In this document: positions 27,801 through 35,778 of the stretch, in pieces | How the letters are laid out: the number at the start of each line of letters is the position of its first letter | Position numbering within the stretch: the stretch's first letter is position 1 | Source of the DNA: Novosphingobium hassiacum | Lineage (GTDB): Bacteria > Pseudomonadota > Alphaproteobacteria > Sphingomonadales > Sphingomonadaceae | NCBI RefSeq assembly: GCF_014196055.1 | Contig: NZ_JACICY010000005.1 | Location: 144,591-208,590, forward strand | Direction: 5' to 3' | DNA length: 64,000 bases | Translations under genes and position numbers: made by a program | Notes under the pieces: model-generated | The model's input: only the letters and a program-made list of their open reading frames with translations | What the model was told of the DNA's origin: nothing | Databases searched by the model: none

Positions 27801-28350
27801 GTCGCCCGGTCCGGGCGCGATGCTGGCCGCGCGGCGGGGCACGCTGATGCATCGGTTGATCGAGCGGCTGCCGGAGGTGGCGCGCGAGTCTCGGCTTGAA
27901 GCGGGGCTTGCGTGGCTGGCGCGGGCCGGTGCCGAGTTCGGGATGGTCGAGCGCGAGGAGATGGTGCGGTCGGCAGTCGGGGTATTGGACGATCCCAACT
28001 GGGCCGATGTGTTCGGCGAGGAATCGCTGGCCGAGGTGCCGTTGACGGCAGTTGTCGGAGGGCGCGTGGTCAGTGGGACGGTCGATCGTCTGGTGATCGG
28101 GCGTGAGCGTATCCGGATCGTGGATTTCAAGACGGCGCGACGGCCGCCGGTTTCGCTGGCTGAGATTCCCGGCGCGTATATCCGGCAGATGGCGGCCTAT
28201 GTCGCGGCGCTGGAGGCGATCTATCCGGGGGTGCCGGTTGAGGCTGCGCTGCTTTATACGCACAGCCCGCAATTATTCGTGTTGCCGCAGGAGCTTGTCG
28301 ACGCACAAAAGCTGCGCCTTGCCGGACAGCAGGAATCCTTTTCCGGGTGA
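24880..28350 (+). CDS. addA: Double-strand break repair helicase AddA
   Basis: A 1156-aa UvrD-family 3'-5' helicase with C-terminal nuclease. Walker A is LSASAGTGKTQVLSARVL (about residues 23-40), motif II is ILVDEAQDTNASQWEI, and motif VI-like LLYVAMTRAEEALFVAG. The RecB-type nuclease site is GTVDRLVIGRERIRIVDFKT near the C-terminus. It has a GTG start overlapping the addB stop. AddAB replaces RecBCD in alphaproteobacteria. Confidence 0.96.
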   Translation: MSKVYPLKDNQAHAVDPLRTVWLSASAGTGKTQVLSARVLRLLLQDGVEPEQLLCLTFTKAGAAEMATRVNEVLASWVRMDDARLARDLMAIGAPFDPPTVARARSRFAAVLDCAGGGLRIETIHAFCQWLLASFPVEAGLRPGTRAMEDRDRALLVRQVLADMLVEAEQHCDEALLEALAALSLRMSEDQVEAFLLRSAGARELWWGTGAWTPPLMPRIARVLGLGDDDCAAGLAAICDDGVFDAAALRSCLEVQLDWGTANGAKMAGPVAQWLDASPADRARDIELLAKALLNAEGEPKWLKNLLKIDASYEDAADRVIASIEAVREFKAKVDLAELLDTALTVGRRFALAWDAAKTREGFIDFDDQIRAAADLLTKQTTGEWIRFKLDRRFDHILVDEAQDTNASQWEIVLEGLVSDFFTGEGQRGPKTRTLFVVGDYKQAIFGFQGTSPENFARASLKVKQQLAEVAAVLRDPERELLNLGLGQSFRTANPILGFVDDAIGRIGWDRFGLSEKPEPHRGLPIPGTVGLWRVVGDEALSEDGEEPDEGAEGWLSRPDRELADKIARQVRAWIDVGFPLGKGTSRLADAGDVMILVRKRKDLAGLIVARLHARGVPVAGVDRLRLGAPLAVKDLMAAVRFASQPLDDLNLAGLLVSPLIGWSQEQLLEHGYRPERERLWSWLRRNEGPATFETMERLRGLLARADYDPPQVLLHWLLVGPWDGRRKLVARLGREANDPIDELLNAAMAYSSANVPSLVGFLQWFDAGEGELKREAGKSDGLVRVMTVHGAKGLQAPIVILADAADDPDASPPRGLELVEEILDMRRKLPLPPLRKEEKAPAVLEAEAAAKQAEREEHWRLLYVAMTRAEEALFVAGAKGKARRKSGAELPEDSWYAQLEPLFEGEWEHCPLWGARKTIGAPQPFSATKAVAEPVARIALPQVLLTPVGAEPRPPRPLAPSSLGEDDAPDPPASPGPGAMLAARRGTLMHRLIERLPEVARESRLEAGLAWLARAGAEFGMVEREEMVRSAVGVLDDPNWADVFGEESLAEVPLTAVVGGRVVSGTVDRLVIGRERIRIVDFKTARRPPVSLAEIPGAYIRQMAAYVAALEAIYPGVPVEAALLYTHSPQLFVLPQELVDAQKLRLAGQQESFSG

Positions 28351-28410
28351 TCGGTTGCGTGAATGACAGCGCACCCTAGATTGATTGTCAGACCTACAGG
28401 AGTTCATTCG

Positions 28411-28731
28411 ATGCCGACCAAAGCCGTAACCGACGCCAGCTTCGCCACCGACGTGCTGGGCAGCGACAAGCCCGTGCTCGTGGATTTCTGGGCGGACTGG
28501 TGCGGGCCGTGCAAGATGATCGCACCGGCGCTCGAGGAAATCTCCGAGGAACTGGCGGACCGTGTCTCGATCGCCAAGGTCGACATCATGGAAAATACCG
28601 ACATCGCCAGCCAGTTCGGCGTGCAGTCGATCCCGCTGATGATCCTGTTCAAGGATGGCAAGCCGGTTGCTCAGAAGCTGGGTGCCGCGCCGAAGAGCCA
28701 GCTTAAGGGTTGGCTGGAGAGCGTGCTTTAA
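28411..28731 (+). CDS. trxA: Thioredoxin
   Basis: A 106-aa disulfide reductase with the site WADWCGPCKMIAP (Cys at about residues 31 and 34) and the cis-proline VQSIPLMILF. ATG 28411 was chosen because AGGAG lies 8 nt upstream; a frame starting 16 codons earlier adds an arginine-rich leader without function. It follows addA by 60 nt, as in other alphaproteobacteria, and probably has its own promoter too. Confidence 0.97.
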   Translation: MPTKAVTDASFATDVLGSDKPVLVDFWADWCGPCKMIAPALEEISEELADRVSIAKVDIMENTDIASQFGVQSIPLMILFKDGKPVAQKLGAAPKSQLKGWLESVL

Positions 28732-28761
28732 CGGTACGCGGTTTTAGCGCGCGCTTTGTGC

Positions 28762-28850
28762 GTCCCCGCGAAGGCGGGGACCTCAGGCACCACGCGGCTG
28801 CCTTGAGCGATTCATTATTTGGCCTGAGGCCCCCGCCTGCGCGGGGGAGC
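28762..28850. repeat. Repeat family B, copy 3 (double hairpin)
   Basis: Hairpin GTCCCCGCGAAGGCGGGGAC (28762-28781) and hairpin CCCCCGCCTGCGCGGGGG (about 28830-28847) are joined by a spacer flanked by CCTCAGGC and GCCTGAGG. It lies between the convergent trxA and IMPase-family genes. Confidence 0.8.
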
Positions 28851-28866
28851 GGAGCCTTTTTGGTCG

Positions 28867-29688
28867 CTATTTTGAGACGCTTGGCGAGAGCATTGCCATG
28901 CGCTCGGCCAGGTCGTCGAACAGGGCGGGGCTGGCGGCGCCGATCAGGCCCGGTTCGAGATGGCGGTCGACGCGAAAGGCGCTGCCATCGGGGCGTGCGG
29001 CCTTGCCGCCGGATTCGTTGAGGAACAGCACGCCTGCCGCATGGTCCCATGCCAGCGTGCGTTCGAAAATCGACACGTCGTTCTGGCCGAGGCCGATGCG
29101 GGGGTATTGCTCGGCAGCGCAGCGGGGCACATCGACCAGCGTGTAGTGCGGGGCGATGTGTTCGAGCAGCGCGGCGCGGCGGGCGGCTTCGATGAAGACG
29201 AGCGAGATTGCGGCGACCGGTTTGGGTTGTCCGCTGGCACGCGCGGTGAAGCGTTCGCCGTCGATCCATGCGCCTTGGCCGCGATGCGCGCTGCACAGTC
29301 GGCCTGAGAGCGGGTCGTAGATCCAGCCTGCAACGGTTTCGCCCTTTTCGGCGAGCGCGATGATGATGCCGAACGGCGGCTTTCCGGCAGCGAAGTTGTT
29401 GGTGCCATCGACTGGGTCGATGATCCAGCACAGGCTGTCGGACAGGTGGGTCATGACCTGGGCGTCGGCGTGCGAGGCCTCTTCGCCGACGATGGCGGCT
29501 TCAGGCAGGATCCGGGCGAGGCCTTCTGCGAGCAGGGCTTCGCTTTCGGTGTCGGCGATGGTGACGAGATCGTCCGCAGCCTTTTGGTTGATCTCGTGCG
29601 AAGCCAGCTTCTGGTAATGCGGCAGGATCGCCTTCTCTGCCGCCTCACGCATGAGGGCGGCGACGGCGGTGTCTAGCGCGCGGCTCAT
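28867..29688 (-). CDS. Inositol monophosphatase family protein
   Basis: A 273-aa lithium-sensitive phosphatase-fold enzyme. Metal ligands are in AIVGEEASH (Glu), CWIIDPVDGTNNFAAGKP (the DPxDGT motif, about residues 89-106) and LAWDHAAGVLFLNESGG (Asp). Members act as inositol-1-phosphatase, histidinol-phosphatase (HisN) or 3'-phosphoadenosine nucleotidase; the sequence does not decide. Its ATG (29686-29688) overlaps the argJ stop by ATGA. That operon with an arginine/amino-acid gene makes HisN-like activity possible but unproven. Confidence 0.9.
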   Translation of the reverse strand: MSRALDTAVAALMREAAEKAILPHYQKLASHEINQKAADDLVTIADTESEALLAEGLARILPEAAIVGEEASHADAQVMTHLSDSLCWIIDPVDGTNNFAAGKPPFGIIIALAEKGETVAGWIYDPLSGRLCSAHRGQGAWIDGERFTARASGQPKPVAAISLVFIEAARRAALLEHIAPHYTLVDVPRCAAEQYPRIGLGQNDVSIFERTLAWDHAAGVLFLNESGGKAARPDGSAFRVDRHLEPGLIGAASPALFDDLAERMAMLSPSVSK

Positions 29689-30911
29689 GAGCGGTAGTCC
29701 GCGTTGATCGAGATGTAGCCGTGGGTCAGGTCGCAGGTCCACACGGTCGCGCGGCCTTCGCCGAGGCCGAGGTCTACTTCGATCGATATGTCGCGGCCTT
29801 TCAGATGCGCGGCGACGGGGGCTTCATCATAGTCGGCGAGCGGTTGGCCATCGCGCGCGGCCCAGGTGCCGCCGAAGCCGATGGAGAGGCGGTCGCGGTC
29901 GGCGGGTTCGCCAGCCTTGCCAACGGCCATGACGACGCGGCCCCAGTTGGCGTCCTCGCCCGCGATGGCGGTCTTGACCAGCGGGGAATTGGCGATGGCA
30001 AGGCCCACCTTTCGCGCGCTCTCGTCCGAGACGGCACCAGAGACGCTCACCGCGATGAACTTCTGCGCGCCTTCGCCATCCCGAACAACGAGGTGCGCAA
30101 GCTGGCGGCAAATGTCGTGGAGAGCGGCGGCGAAGGCATCCGCGCCTGGGCTGTCGAATGACGTCAGGGGGGAGTTGCCCGCCTTGCCCGTTGCAAAGGC
30201 GAGGACGGTGTCGCTGGTCGAGGTGTCGCTGTCGACGGTGATGCAGGAGAACGTCTCGCGGTTGGCTGCGGACAGGCATTCCTGCAGGAATGCGGGAGAC
30301 ACCGCTGCATCGGTGAAGACGTAGCCGAGCATGGTGGCCATGTCGGGCGCGATCATGCCGCTGCCCTTGATGATCGCGCTGAAGCTGACGCGGGTGTCAC
30401 CGATCATCGCGCTGGCGGTCGCGCCCTTGGTGAAGGTGTCGGTCGTGCCGATGGTGCGGGCCGCGTCCTCCCACGTGCAGGGGGCGGCCAGGAGCGCAGC
30501 TTCGATCCCGGCGCGGGCCTTGTCCTTGGGGAGCGGTACGCCGATCACGCCAGTGGAAGAGACGAACACCTGTTCGCGCGCACAGCCGATGTGTGCGGCG
30601 ACCTGATCCATGATCTGCTCCACCGCCTCGCGTCCGCGATAGCCGGTGAAAGCGTTGGAATTGCCCGCGTTGACCACGAGCGCGCGGGCCTGCCCTTGGG
30701 CAATGTTTTGGCGGCCGAGTTCGACTTCGGATGAACAGCAGACGTTGCGGGTGAACACGCCGGCCACCGCTGTGCCTTCGGCCAGTTCGATATAGGTGAG
30801 GTCGCAGCGACCCCAATCCTTGTAGCCCGCGCGGACGATGTGCGGCGTGGCTCCAGCGATCGCGGGAAGCGCGGGGAAGGGCGAGGCGAGGGGGGAGATG
30901 GCGTCGGACAT
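29685..30911 (-). CDS. argJ: Bifunctional glutamate N-acetyltransferase / N-acetylglutamate synthase
   Basis: A 408-aa Ntn-fold enzyme that transfers the acetyl group from N-acetylornithine to glutamate in the arginine cycle. Self-cleavage occurs before Thr in TKGATASAMIGD (about residue 183). VVNAGNSNAFTG and SDTVLAFATG are also family motifs. The start giving MSDAISPLASPFPALPAIAG (30911) was chosen; a longer frame adds 34 residues of non-conserved sequence. Genes downstream on the same strand: IMPase-family gene, 4-nt overlap. Confidence 0.96.
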   Translation of the reverse strand: MSDAISPLASPFPALPAIAGATPHIVRAGYKDWGRCDLTYIELAEGTAVAGVFTRNVCCSSEVELGRQNIAQGQARALVVNAGNSNAFTGYRGREAVEQIMDQVAAHIGCAREQVFVSSTGVIGVPLPKDKARAGIEAALLAAPCTWEDAARTIGTTDTFTKGATASAMIGDTRVSFSAIIKGSGMIAPDMATMLGYVFTDAAVSPAFLQECLSAANRETFSCITVDSDTSTSDTVLAFATGKAGNSPLTSFDSPGADAFAAALHDICRQLAHLVVRDGEGAQKFIAVSVSGAVSDESARKVGLAIANSPLVKTAIAGEDANWGRVVMAVGKAGEPADRDRLSIGFGGTWAARDGQPLADYDEAPVAAHLKGRDISIEVDLGLGEGRATVWTCDLTHGYISINADYRS

Positions 30912-31014
30912 GGGGAAGCGCCTAGCCTGCACGGGGAGCGGGTTCAAGTTGTCGTCTGACCCGGCGCGAGGTCGTGGATCTTTGCAAAAGACAACCGATT
31001 TCAGATCATTCACG

Positions 31015-31053
31015 ATGGACGAAGCGCGACGAAGTGCCTATCTGGCATGGTGA
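31015..31053 (+). other. Possible 12-codon leader ORF coupled to the small exported gene
   Basis: ATG 31015 opens a 12-residue frame (MDEARRSAYLAW) whose TGA (31051-31053) overlaps ATG 31053, the third codon of the following exported-protein frame. The overlap TGATG could couple translation. No strong Shine-Dalgarno sequence precedes it, so it may be chance. Confidence 0.25.
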
Positions 31054-31313
31054 TGCGCTTTCTGCTTGCTCTTCTGGCCATGCTTTCGGGCCTTTCGCTT
31101 TCGGGCGTGGCCTATGCCGTGCCGCAGACCGAAGTGGCGGATGCGGGCAGCTCGGTGGCGATGTCTGCCGGGATCGACCAGCGTCAGCAGCATTGCGCGC
31201 GCGGCGGAGCCGTCCCGCAAAAGCGGACGACCGCGCGCCGCAAGACAGTGTGGCTGCCTGCGCCCGCGCTGATCCGCCCCTGCATCGAGCTGAGCGACCG
31301 CACGCGCGAATAG
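31047..31313 (+). CDS. Small exported protein directly upstream of secA (SecM-like candidate)
   Basis: An 88-aa protein of no recognised family. A signal peptide (residues 1-24, basic start, Leu-rich core, AYA cleavage site) precedes a 64-residue mature part with two cysteines (C50, C79) and a basic stretch QKRTTARRK. The C-terminal segment TVWLPAPALIRPC has V68, W69, L70, I76 and R77 at the same spacing as V154, W155, I156, I162 and R163 of the E. coli SecM arrest peptide; the A-G-P end of SecM is not present (P78 C79 instead). It ends 100 nt before secA. Start could be 31047 or 31053. Function unknown; the secA link is positional. Confidence 0.7.
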   Translation: MVMRFLLALLAMLSGLSLSGVAYAVPQTEVADAGSSVAMSAGIDQRQQHCARGGAVPQKRTTARRKTVWLPAPALIRPCIELSDRTRE

Positions 31314-31333
31314 CGCGTAACTCCTCGTTCTTC

Positions 31334-31372
31334 GGCAACCGGTTTGCCATGCACCGACGCGCGACACGCGCG
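31334..31372 (+). promoter_or_regulatory. Two hairpins in the gap before secA
   Basis: GGCAA/TTGCC (31334-31348) and CGCGCG-ACA-CGCGCG (31358-31372) lie between the small exported gene and secA. The secA Shine-Dalgarno AGGA (31399-31402) follows. They could set RNA folding or partial termination; neither obviously pairs with the Shine-Dalgarno itself, though TCCT at 31322-31325 could. Confidence 0.35.
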
Positions 31373-31413
31373 CCGTTTCGTTACCCTACAGATTCGACAG
31401 GATTGATCCGCTC

Positions 31414-34149
31414 ATGTTCGGCTCCATCGCCAAGGCCTTCTTTGGTTCTTCCAACGACCGTTACGTAAAGTCGCTCGATAAGCTGGTCCGCCAGATCGAG
31501 GCATTCGAGCCCCACCTGCAGGCGCTTTCTGACGAGGAACTCGCCGCACAGACGCCGAAGTTTCGGCAGATGCTGGAAGACGGCAAGACGCTCGACGATC
31601 TGCTGCCCGAAGCGTTTGCAACCGTGCGCGAAGCCTCGATCCGGACGCTCGGGCTGCGCCATTTCGACGTGCAGATGATCGGCGGCATCGTGCTGCATCG
31701 CGGTGAAATTGCCGAAATGCGCACGGGTGAGGGCAAGACGCTGGTGGCGACGCTGGCGGTCTATCTCAACGCGCTGGAACGCAAGGGCGTCCACGTGGTG
31801 ACGGTGAACGATTACCTCGCCCGCCGCGATGCCGAAACCCTGAGCGCGCTTTACAATTTTCTGGGGCTGACGGTCGGCGTGATCGTGCCGAACCTCAACG
31901 AGGAGCAGCGCAGGGCTGCGTACGAGAGCGACATTACATACGCCACCAACAACGAGTTGGGCTTCGATTACCTGCGCGACAACATGAAGCACTCGCGCGA
32001 TCAGATGGTCCACGTGCCGTTTAATTTCGCGATCGTCGACGAAGTGGACTCGATCCTGATCGACGAGGCGCGAACACCGCTGATCATCTCGGGTCCGACC
32101 GACGACAAGAGCGACCTGTACCTGTCGGTCGATGCGGTGGTGAAGACGATCGACCCTTCGCTCTACGAGGCCGACGAAAAGACCAAGAACATCAGCCTGA
32201 CCGAAGACGGGGTCGAATGGGTCGAGCGCGCGCTGGAGACGGCGGGGCTGCTCGAAGGGTCGAACCTGTATGACGTCGAGAACACGATGGTCGTCCACCA
32301 CCTCGAGCAGGCGCTCAAGGCCAATGTGATGTTTAAGCGCGACATCGACTACATCGTCAAGGACGGCAAGATCGTCATCATCGACGAGTTCACCGGGCGC
32401 ATGATGGATGGACGCCGCTGGTCGAGCGGGCTGCATCAGGCGGTCGAAGCCAAGGAGGGCGTACAGATCGAGCCCGAGAACCAGACGATGGCCTCGATCA
32501 CGTTCCAGAACTACTTCCGCATGTATCCCAAGATTTCGGGCATGACCGGTACGGCGGCAACCGAGGCGCCGGAATTCTTCGACATCTACAAGATGAACGT
32601 GGTGTCGATCCCGACCAACGTGCCGGTGCTGCGCATCGATGACGAGGACGAGTTCTACAAGAACACGCACGACAAGTTCGGCGCCATCGCCAAGCTGATC
32701 CGCGAAAAGCACGAGATCGGCCAGCCGGTGCTGGTCGGCACGGTGTCGATCGAAAAATCGGAACTGCTGTCGGACTTCCTCAACAAGGAAGGTGTGACGC
32801 ACAATGTGCTCAACGCGCGCTTCCACGAAATGGAAGCGCATATCGTGGCGCAAGCGGGCCGGTTGGGCGCGGTGACTATCGCGACCAACATGGCCGGTCG
32901 CGGAACCGACATCCAGCTGGGCGGCAACATCGAGTTCCGCATCGACGACGAAATGCGCGATGTGCCCGAGGGGCCGGAGCGCGATGCCGGGATTGCCAAG
33001 ATCCGTGCCGAAGTGGCCGAGGACAAGCGCAAGGTGCTTGAGGCCGGTGGCCTGTGCGTGATCGGCACCGAGCGGCACGAAAGCCGCCGTATCGACAACC
33101 AGTTGCGCGGCCGTTCGGGACGTCAGGGCGATCCGGGCATGAGCAAGTTCTACCTCTGCCTTGAGGACGACCTGCTGCGCATATTCGGGCCGGACACGCT
33201 GTTCTCCAAGATGATGAACAACAACCTGGCCGATGGCGAGGCGATCGGATCGAAGTGGCTGTCGAAGGCGATCGAGACCGCGCAGAAGAAGGTCGAGGCG
33301 CGCAATTACGACATCCGCAAGCAGGTCGTCGAATACGATGACGTGATGAACGACCAGCGCAAGGTGATCTACGAGCAGCGCTCCGATATCATGGATGCCG
33401 ACGCGGTGGGCGATGTCGTCACCGACATGCGCCACGATACCGTCAACGCGATTGTCGGCGATGCCTGCCCTCCGGGATCGTACCCCGAGCAGTGGAACAA
33501 GGACGCGCTGAAGGACCGCGTGCGTGATGTGCTTGGCATCGAGATCCCGCTCGGCGAGTGGATGGAAGAGGAGGCGATCGAGCCGGACACCATCGAGGAG
33601 CGCATCCAGTCGGCTGCCGATGCGCACATGGATACGAAGATCACCGAGGTCGATGCCGCTGCGTGGCGTGGTCTCGAAAAGTCGATCCTGCTCGAACGGC
33701 TAGACCATCACTGGAAGGAGCATCTGGCGACGCTCGACGCGCTGCGCCAGGTGGTGTTCCTGCGTGCCTATGCCCAGAAGACGCCGATCAACGAGTACAA
33801 GCAGGAAGCGTTCGGCCTGTTCGAGAAGATGCTCGACGCGATCCGCGAGGACGTGACGCGCATCCTTATGACCAGCGAGATTCGGATGCGTCCGGCCGAG
33901 GATTTCCAGCTGCCCGAGTTGCCGGACTTCCTGACCAGCCACATCGATCCGTTCACCGGCGAGAACGATGCCGAACCGGCGTCGCTGGCACCTGCGATGT
34001 TCGGAACCCTGCCGCCACAGGTCGGAGGTGCGCTTACGGCCGGTGAGCAAGGCGAAGACCCGTTCGCCGGGCAGGGCGTCAGCCGCAATGCACCGTGCCC
34101 CTGCGGTTCGGGGCAAAAATACAAGCATTGTCATGGCGTTGCTGCCTGA
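31414..34149 (+). CDS. secA: Preprotein translocase ATPase SecA
   Basis: A 911-aa motor that drives preproteins through SecYEG. Walker A is [20 protein letters not shown] (about residues 103-122), Walker B region [20 protein letters not shown], and [12 protein letters not shown] is motif VI-like. The C-terminal zinc finger [14 protein letters not shown] (Cys-x-Cys and Cys-His) is complete, so SecB and ribosome contact is expected. Length is typical for alphaproteobacteria. A perfect terminator follows 26 nt downstream. Confidence 0.98.
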   Translation: MFGSIAKAFFGSSNDRYVKSLDKLVRQIEAFEPHLQALSDEELAAQTPKFRQMLEDGKTLDDLLPEAFATVREASIRTLGLRHFDVQMIGGIVLHRGEIAEMRTGEGKTLVATLAVYLNALERKGVHVVTVNDYLARRDAETLSALYNFLGLTVGVIVPNLNEEQRRAAYESDITYATNNELGFDYLRDNMKHSRDQMVHVPFNFAIVDEVDSILIDEARTPLIISGPTDDKSDLYLSVDAVVKTIDPSLYEADEKTKNISLTEDGVEWVERALETAGLLEGSNLYDVENTMVVHHLEQALKANVMFKRDIDYIVKDGKIVIIDEFTGRMMDGRRWSSGLHQAVEAKEGVQIEPENQTMASITFQNYFRMYPKISGMTGTAATEAPEFFDIYKMNVVSIPTNVPVLRIDDEDEFYKNTHDKFGAIAKLIREKHEIGQPVLVGTVSIEKSELLSDFLNKEGVTHNVLNARFHEMEAHIVAQAGRLGAVTIATNMAGRGTDIQLGGNIEFRIDDEMRDVPEGPERDAGIAKIRAEVAEDKRKVLEAGGLCVIGTERHESRRIDNQLRGRSGRQGDPGMSKFYLCLEDDLLRIFGPDTLFSKMMNNNLADGEAIGSKWLSKAIETAQKKVEARNYDIRKQVVEYDDVMNDQRKVIYEQRSDIMDADAVGDVVTDMRHDTVNAIVGDACPPGSYPEQWNKDALKDRVRDVLGIEIPLGEWMEEEAIEPDTIEERIQSAADAHMDTKITEVDAAAWRGLEKSILLERLDHHWKEHLATLDALRQVVFLRAYAQKTPINEYKQEAFGLFEKMLDAIREDVTRILMTSEIRMRPAEDFQLPELPDFLTSHIDPFTGENDAEPASLAPAMFGTLPPQVGGALTAGEQGEDPFAGQGVSRNAPCPCGSGQKYKHCHGVAA

Positions 34150-34174
34150 GCCTTGACGCAATTTGAGTTGATGG

Positions 34175-34206
34175 CGGCGCGGGGAGCGGTCCCCGCGCCG
34201 TTTTTT
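34175..34206 (+). terminator. Rho-independent terminator of secA
   Basis: Perfect 11-bp stem CGGCGCGGGGA / TCCCCGCGCCG (34175-34185 and 34190-34200), loop GCGG, followed by TTTTTT (34201-34206). Confidence 0.92.
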
Positions 34207-34318
34207 ATAGGGCCTAGGTAGCACTACGCGGCATGGCGAAATGGCGCGTCACAAGGTGAATTCGGTGGTTAACGCGCCGTCCTATTGATCGGGACCATCA
34301 CGGGACCGGAGACGGACG

Positions 34319-34642
34319 ATGTGGCTAGATCGCAATGCGCAAATCGCAACCCAGCCTTGGGATCCGGTACGTTCTGACGGGACGATCGTGGCGGGTTACC
34401 GTCGGGGTATCCTGCGCGCCAGGGTTAACATCCACGAGCTGGACTGCCGTTCGGCCGCGATCGAATGCATGGAGAATCCTTGCCCCGGAACGCGCGTCTG
34501 GCTGACCCTGCCGGGCCTCGAAGCCCGCGCGGCGCTGGTCGTTTCAAGCGGAAGCTTCCGCATGGTGCTGTGCTTTATCGAGCCCTTCCATCCAGCGGTG
34601 CTCGACGCGTTTCTCGACGGCAGAATCAGCACATATCACTGA
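34319..34642 (+). CDS. PilZ-domain-like protein
   Basis: A 107-aa single-domain protein. The pattern R-x(3-4)-R early (YRRGILRARVNIHELDCRSA), a short beta-strand pair and LPGLEARAALVVSSGSFRMV resembles small sphingomonad PilZ proteins that bind cyclic di-GMP. The canonical RxxxR and (D/N)xSxxG motifs are only partly kept, so c-di-GMP binding is uncertain. It stands alone between the secA terminator and a tRNA gene. Confidence 0.6.
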   Translation: MWLDRNAQIATQPWDPVRSDGTIVAGYRRGILRARVNIHELDCRSAAIECMENPCPGTRVWLTLPGLEARAALVVSSGSFRMVLCFIEPFHPAVLDAFLDGRISTYH

Positions 34643-34651
34643 GCCACAACG

Positions 34652-34680
34652 CCAAAGGCCGCCTTGCGGCGGCCCTTGTG
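34652..34680 (+). terminator. Hairpin terminator after the PilZ-like gene
   Basis: AAAGGCCGCC-TTG-CGGCGGCCCTT (about 34653-34677) forms a strong stem with a short T stretch (CCCTTGTG). It lies just past the stop codon at 34642. Confidence 0.55.
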
Positions 34681-34700
34681 CGTTCCCGGAGGGGAAAAAT

Positions 34701-34775
34701 TGGCTCCCTGAGTAGGATTCGAACCTACGACCAAGTGATTAACAGTCACCTACTCTACCGCTGAGCTATCAGGGA
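34701..34775 (-). tRNA. tRNA-Asn (anticodon GTT)
   Basis: A 75-nt minus-strand cloverleaf with encoded CCA. Acceptor TCCCTGA pairs with TCAGGGA, discriminator G. Anticodon loop CTGTTAA gives GTT. T loop TTCGAAT. D arm TAGCTCAGCGGTAGAG. Confidence 0.97.
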
Positions 34776-34854
34776 GCGGCCTCGGTCTCCCGGGGCAGGA
34801 CCGGGCTAATACCACCCGGATTTGGTTTGGCAAGCACCTGTTTGCAAAATCGGC

Positions 34855-35634
34855 TCAGACCATGAACTGCTCGGCGAAGATGCGATCTTCCAGGCTCTGG
34901 CCGCGGTCGAACATCAGCGTGAGGCGGTGTTCGGGCCAGGCCTTGACGCGTACCTCGCTGACATCGCGCACTTCCTTCTGGTCGGCGACGACCAGCACAG
35001 GGCGCTTTACCGCGTCCAGTGCCTTGAACACGATCTCGTAGGATTCGGGCAGGATCGCCCCGCGCCAGCGCCGGGGGCGGAACGGGCTGATCGGGGTAAG
35101 CGCCAACATGTTCGAGGACAGCGGCAGGATCGGGCCGTTGGCCGAAAGGTTGTAGGCGGTGGAGCCTGCGGGCGTTGCCACGAGCACGCCGTCGCAAGCC
35201 AGTTCGGGCATGCGCACCTTGCCGTTGACGCTGACTTCGAGCTTGGCGGTCTGGCGGGTTTCGCGCAGGATCGAGACTTCGTTGATCGCGCAGACTGAAT
35301 GAACCTCGCCGGCATTTGTGGTTGCGGTCATGCGCAGCGGCGAAATCTGGATCTGGGTGGCCTTGGCGAGGCGTTCGTCGATCGAGCGGCCCGAGCGGTA
35401 CTTGTTCATCAGGAAGCCGACGGTGCCGAGGTTGAGGCCGAAGGCGGGGATGATATGTTCGGCATCGATCATGGCGTGGAGCGTCTGCAGCATGAACCCG
35501 TCGCCGCCGATGACGACTGCTGCCTGTGCGTCTTCGGGTGCGACCCACTCGCGGCTCTTGCGCAAGGCGTCGCAGGCCTCCTGCGCACGGTCTGTGGGCG
35601 AGGCGAGCAGGGCCAGACGCGTAAATTCAGGCAT
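34855..35634 (-). CDS. nadK: NAD kinase
   Basis: A 259-aa enzyme that phosphorylates NAD+ to NADP+. The catalytic GGDGFML motif (VVIGGDGFMLQTLH, about residues 42-55), the NE-box CAINEVSILRE and the glycine-rich CDGVLVATPAGSTAYNLSAN segment are all present. The start at 35634 gives MPEFTRLALLASPTDRAQEA; longer open sequence upstream is antisense to the EAL gene and not coding. It lies between tRNA-Asn and a divergent GGDEF-EAL gene. Confidence 0.96.
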   Translation of the reverse strand: MPEFTRLALLASPTDRAQEACDALRKSREWVAPEDAQAAVVIGGDGFMLQTLHAMIDAEHIIPAFGLNLGTVGFLMNKYRSGRSIDERLAKATQIQISPLRMTATTNAGEVHSVCAINEVSILRETRQTAKLEVSVNGKVRMPELACDGVLVATPAGSTAYNLSANGPILPLSSNMLALTPISPFRPRRWRGAILPESYEIVFKALDAVKRPVLVVADQKEVRDVSEVRVKAWPEHRLTLMFDRGQSLEDRIFAEQFMV

Positions 35635-35778
35635 TGTCGTTGGGCCCCTGGGAAAATCCTGTGCAGTGGCAGATATGGGCCGTAGAACCGGCGCGCAATG
35701 CACAAAACGCGGAGCGGGCAATCGTAGTGGCCGAACTGCGGAACGCTTTGGCAAGGGTTGGGAGGATATGGCCACACG

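Noticed and set aside
31381..33627. 748-codon minus-strand frame opposite secA
   Set aside because: It is fully antisense to secA and has no coding signature of its own.
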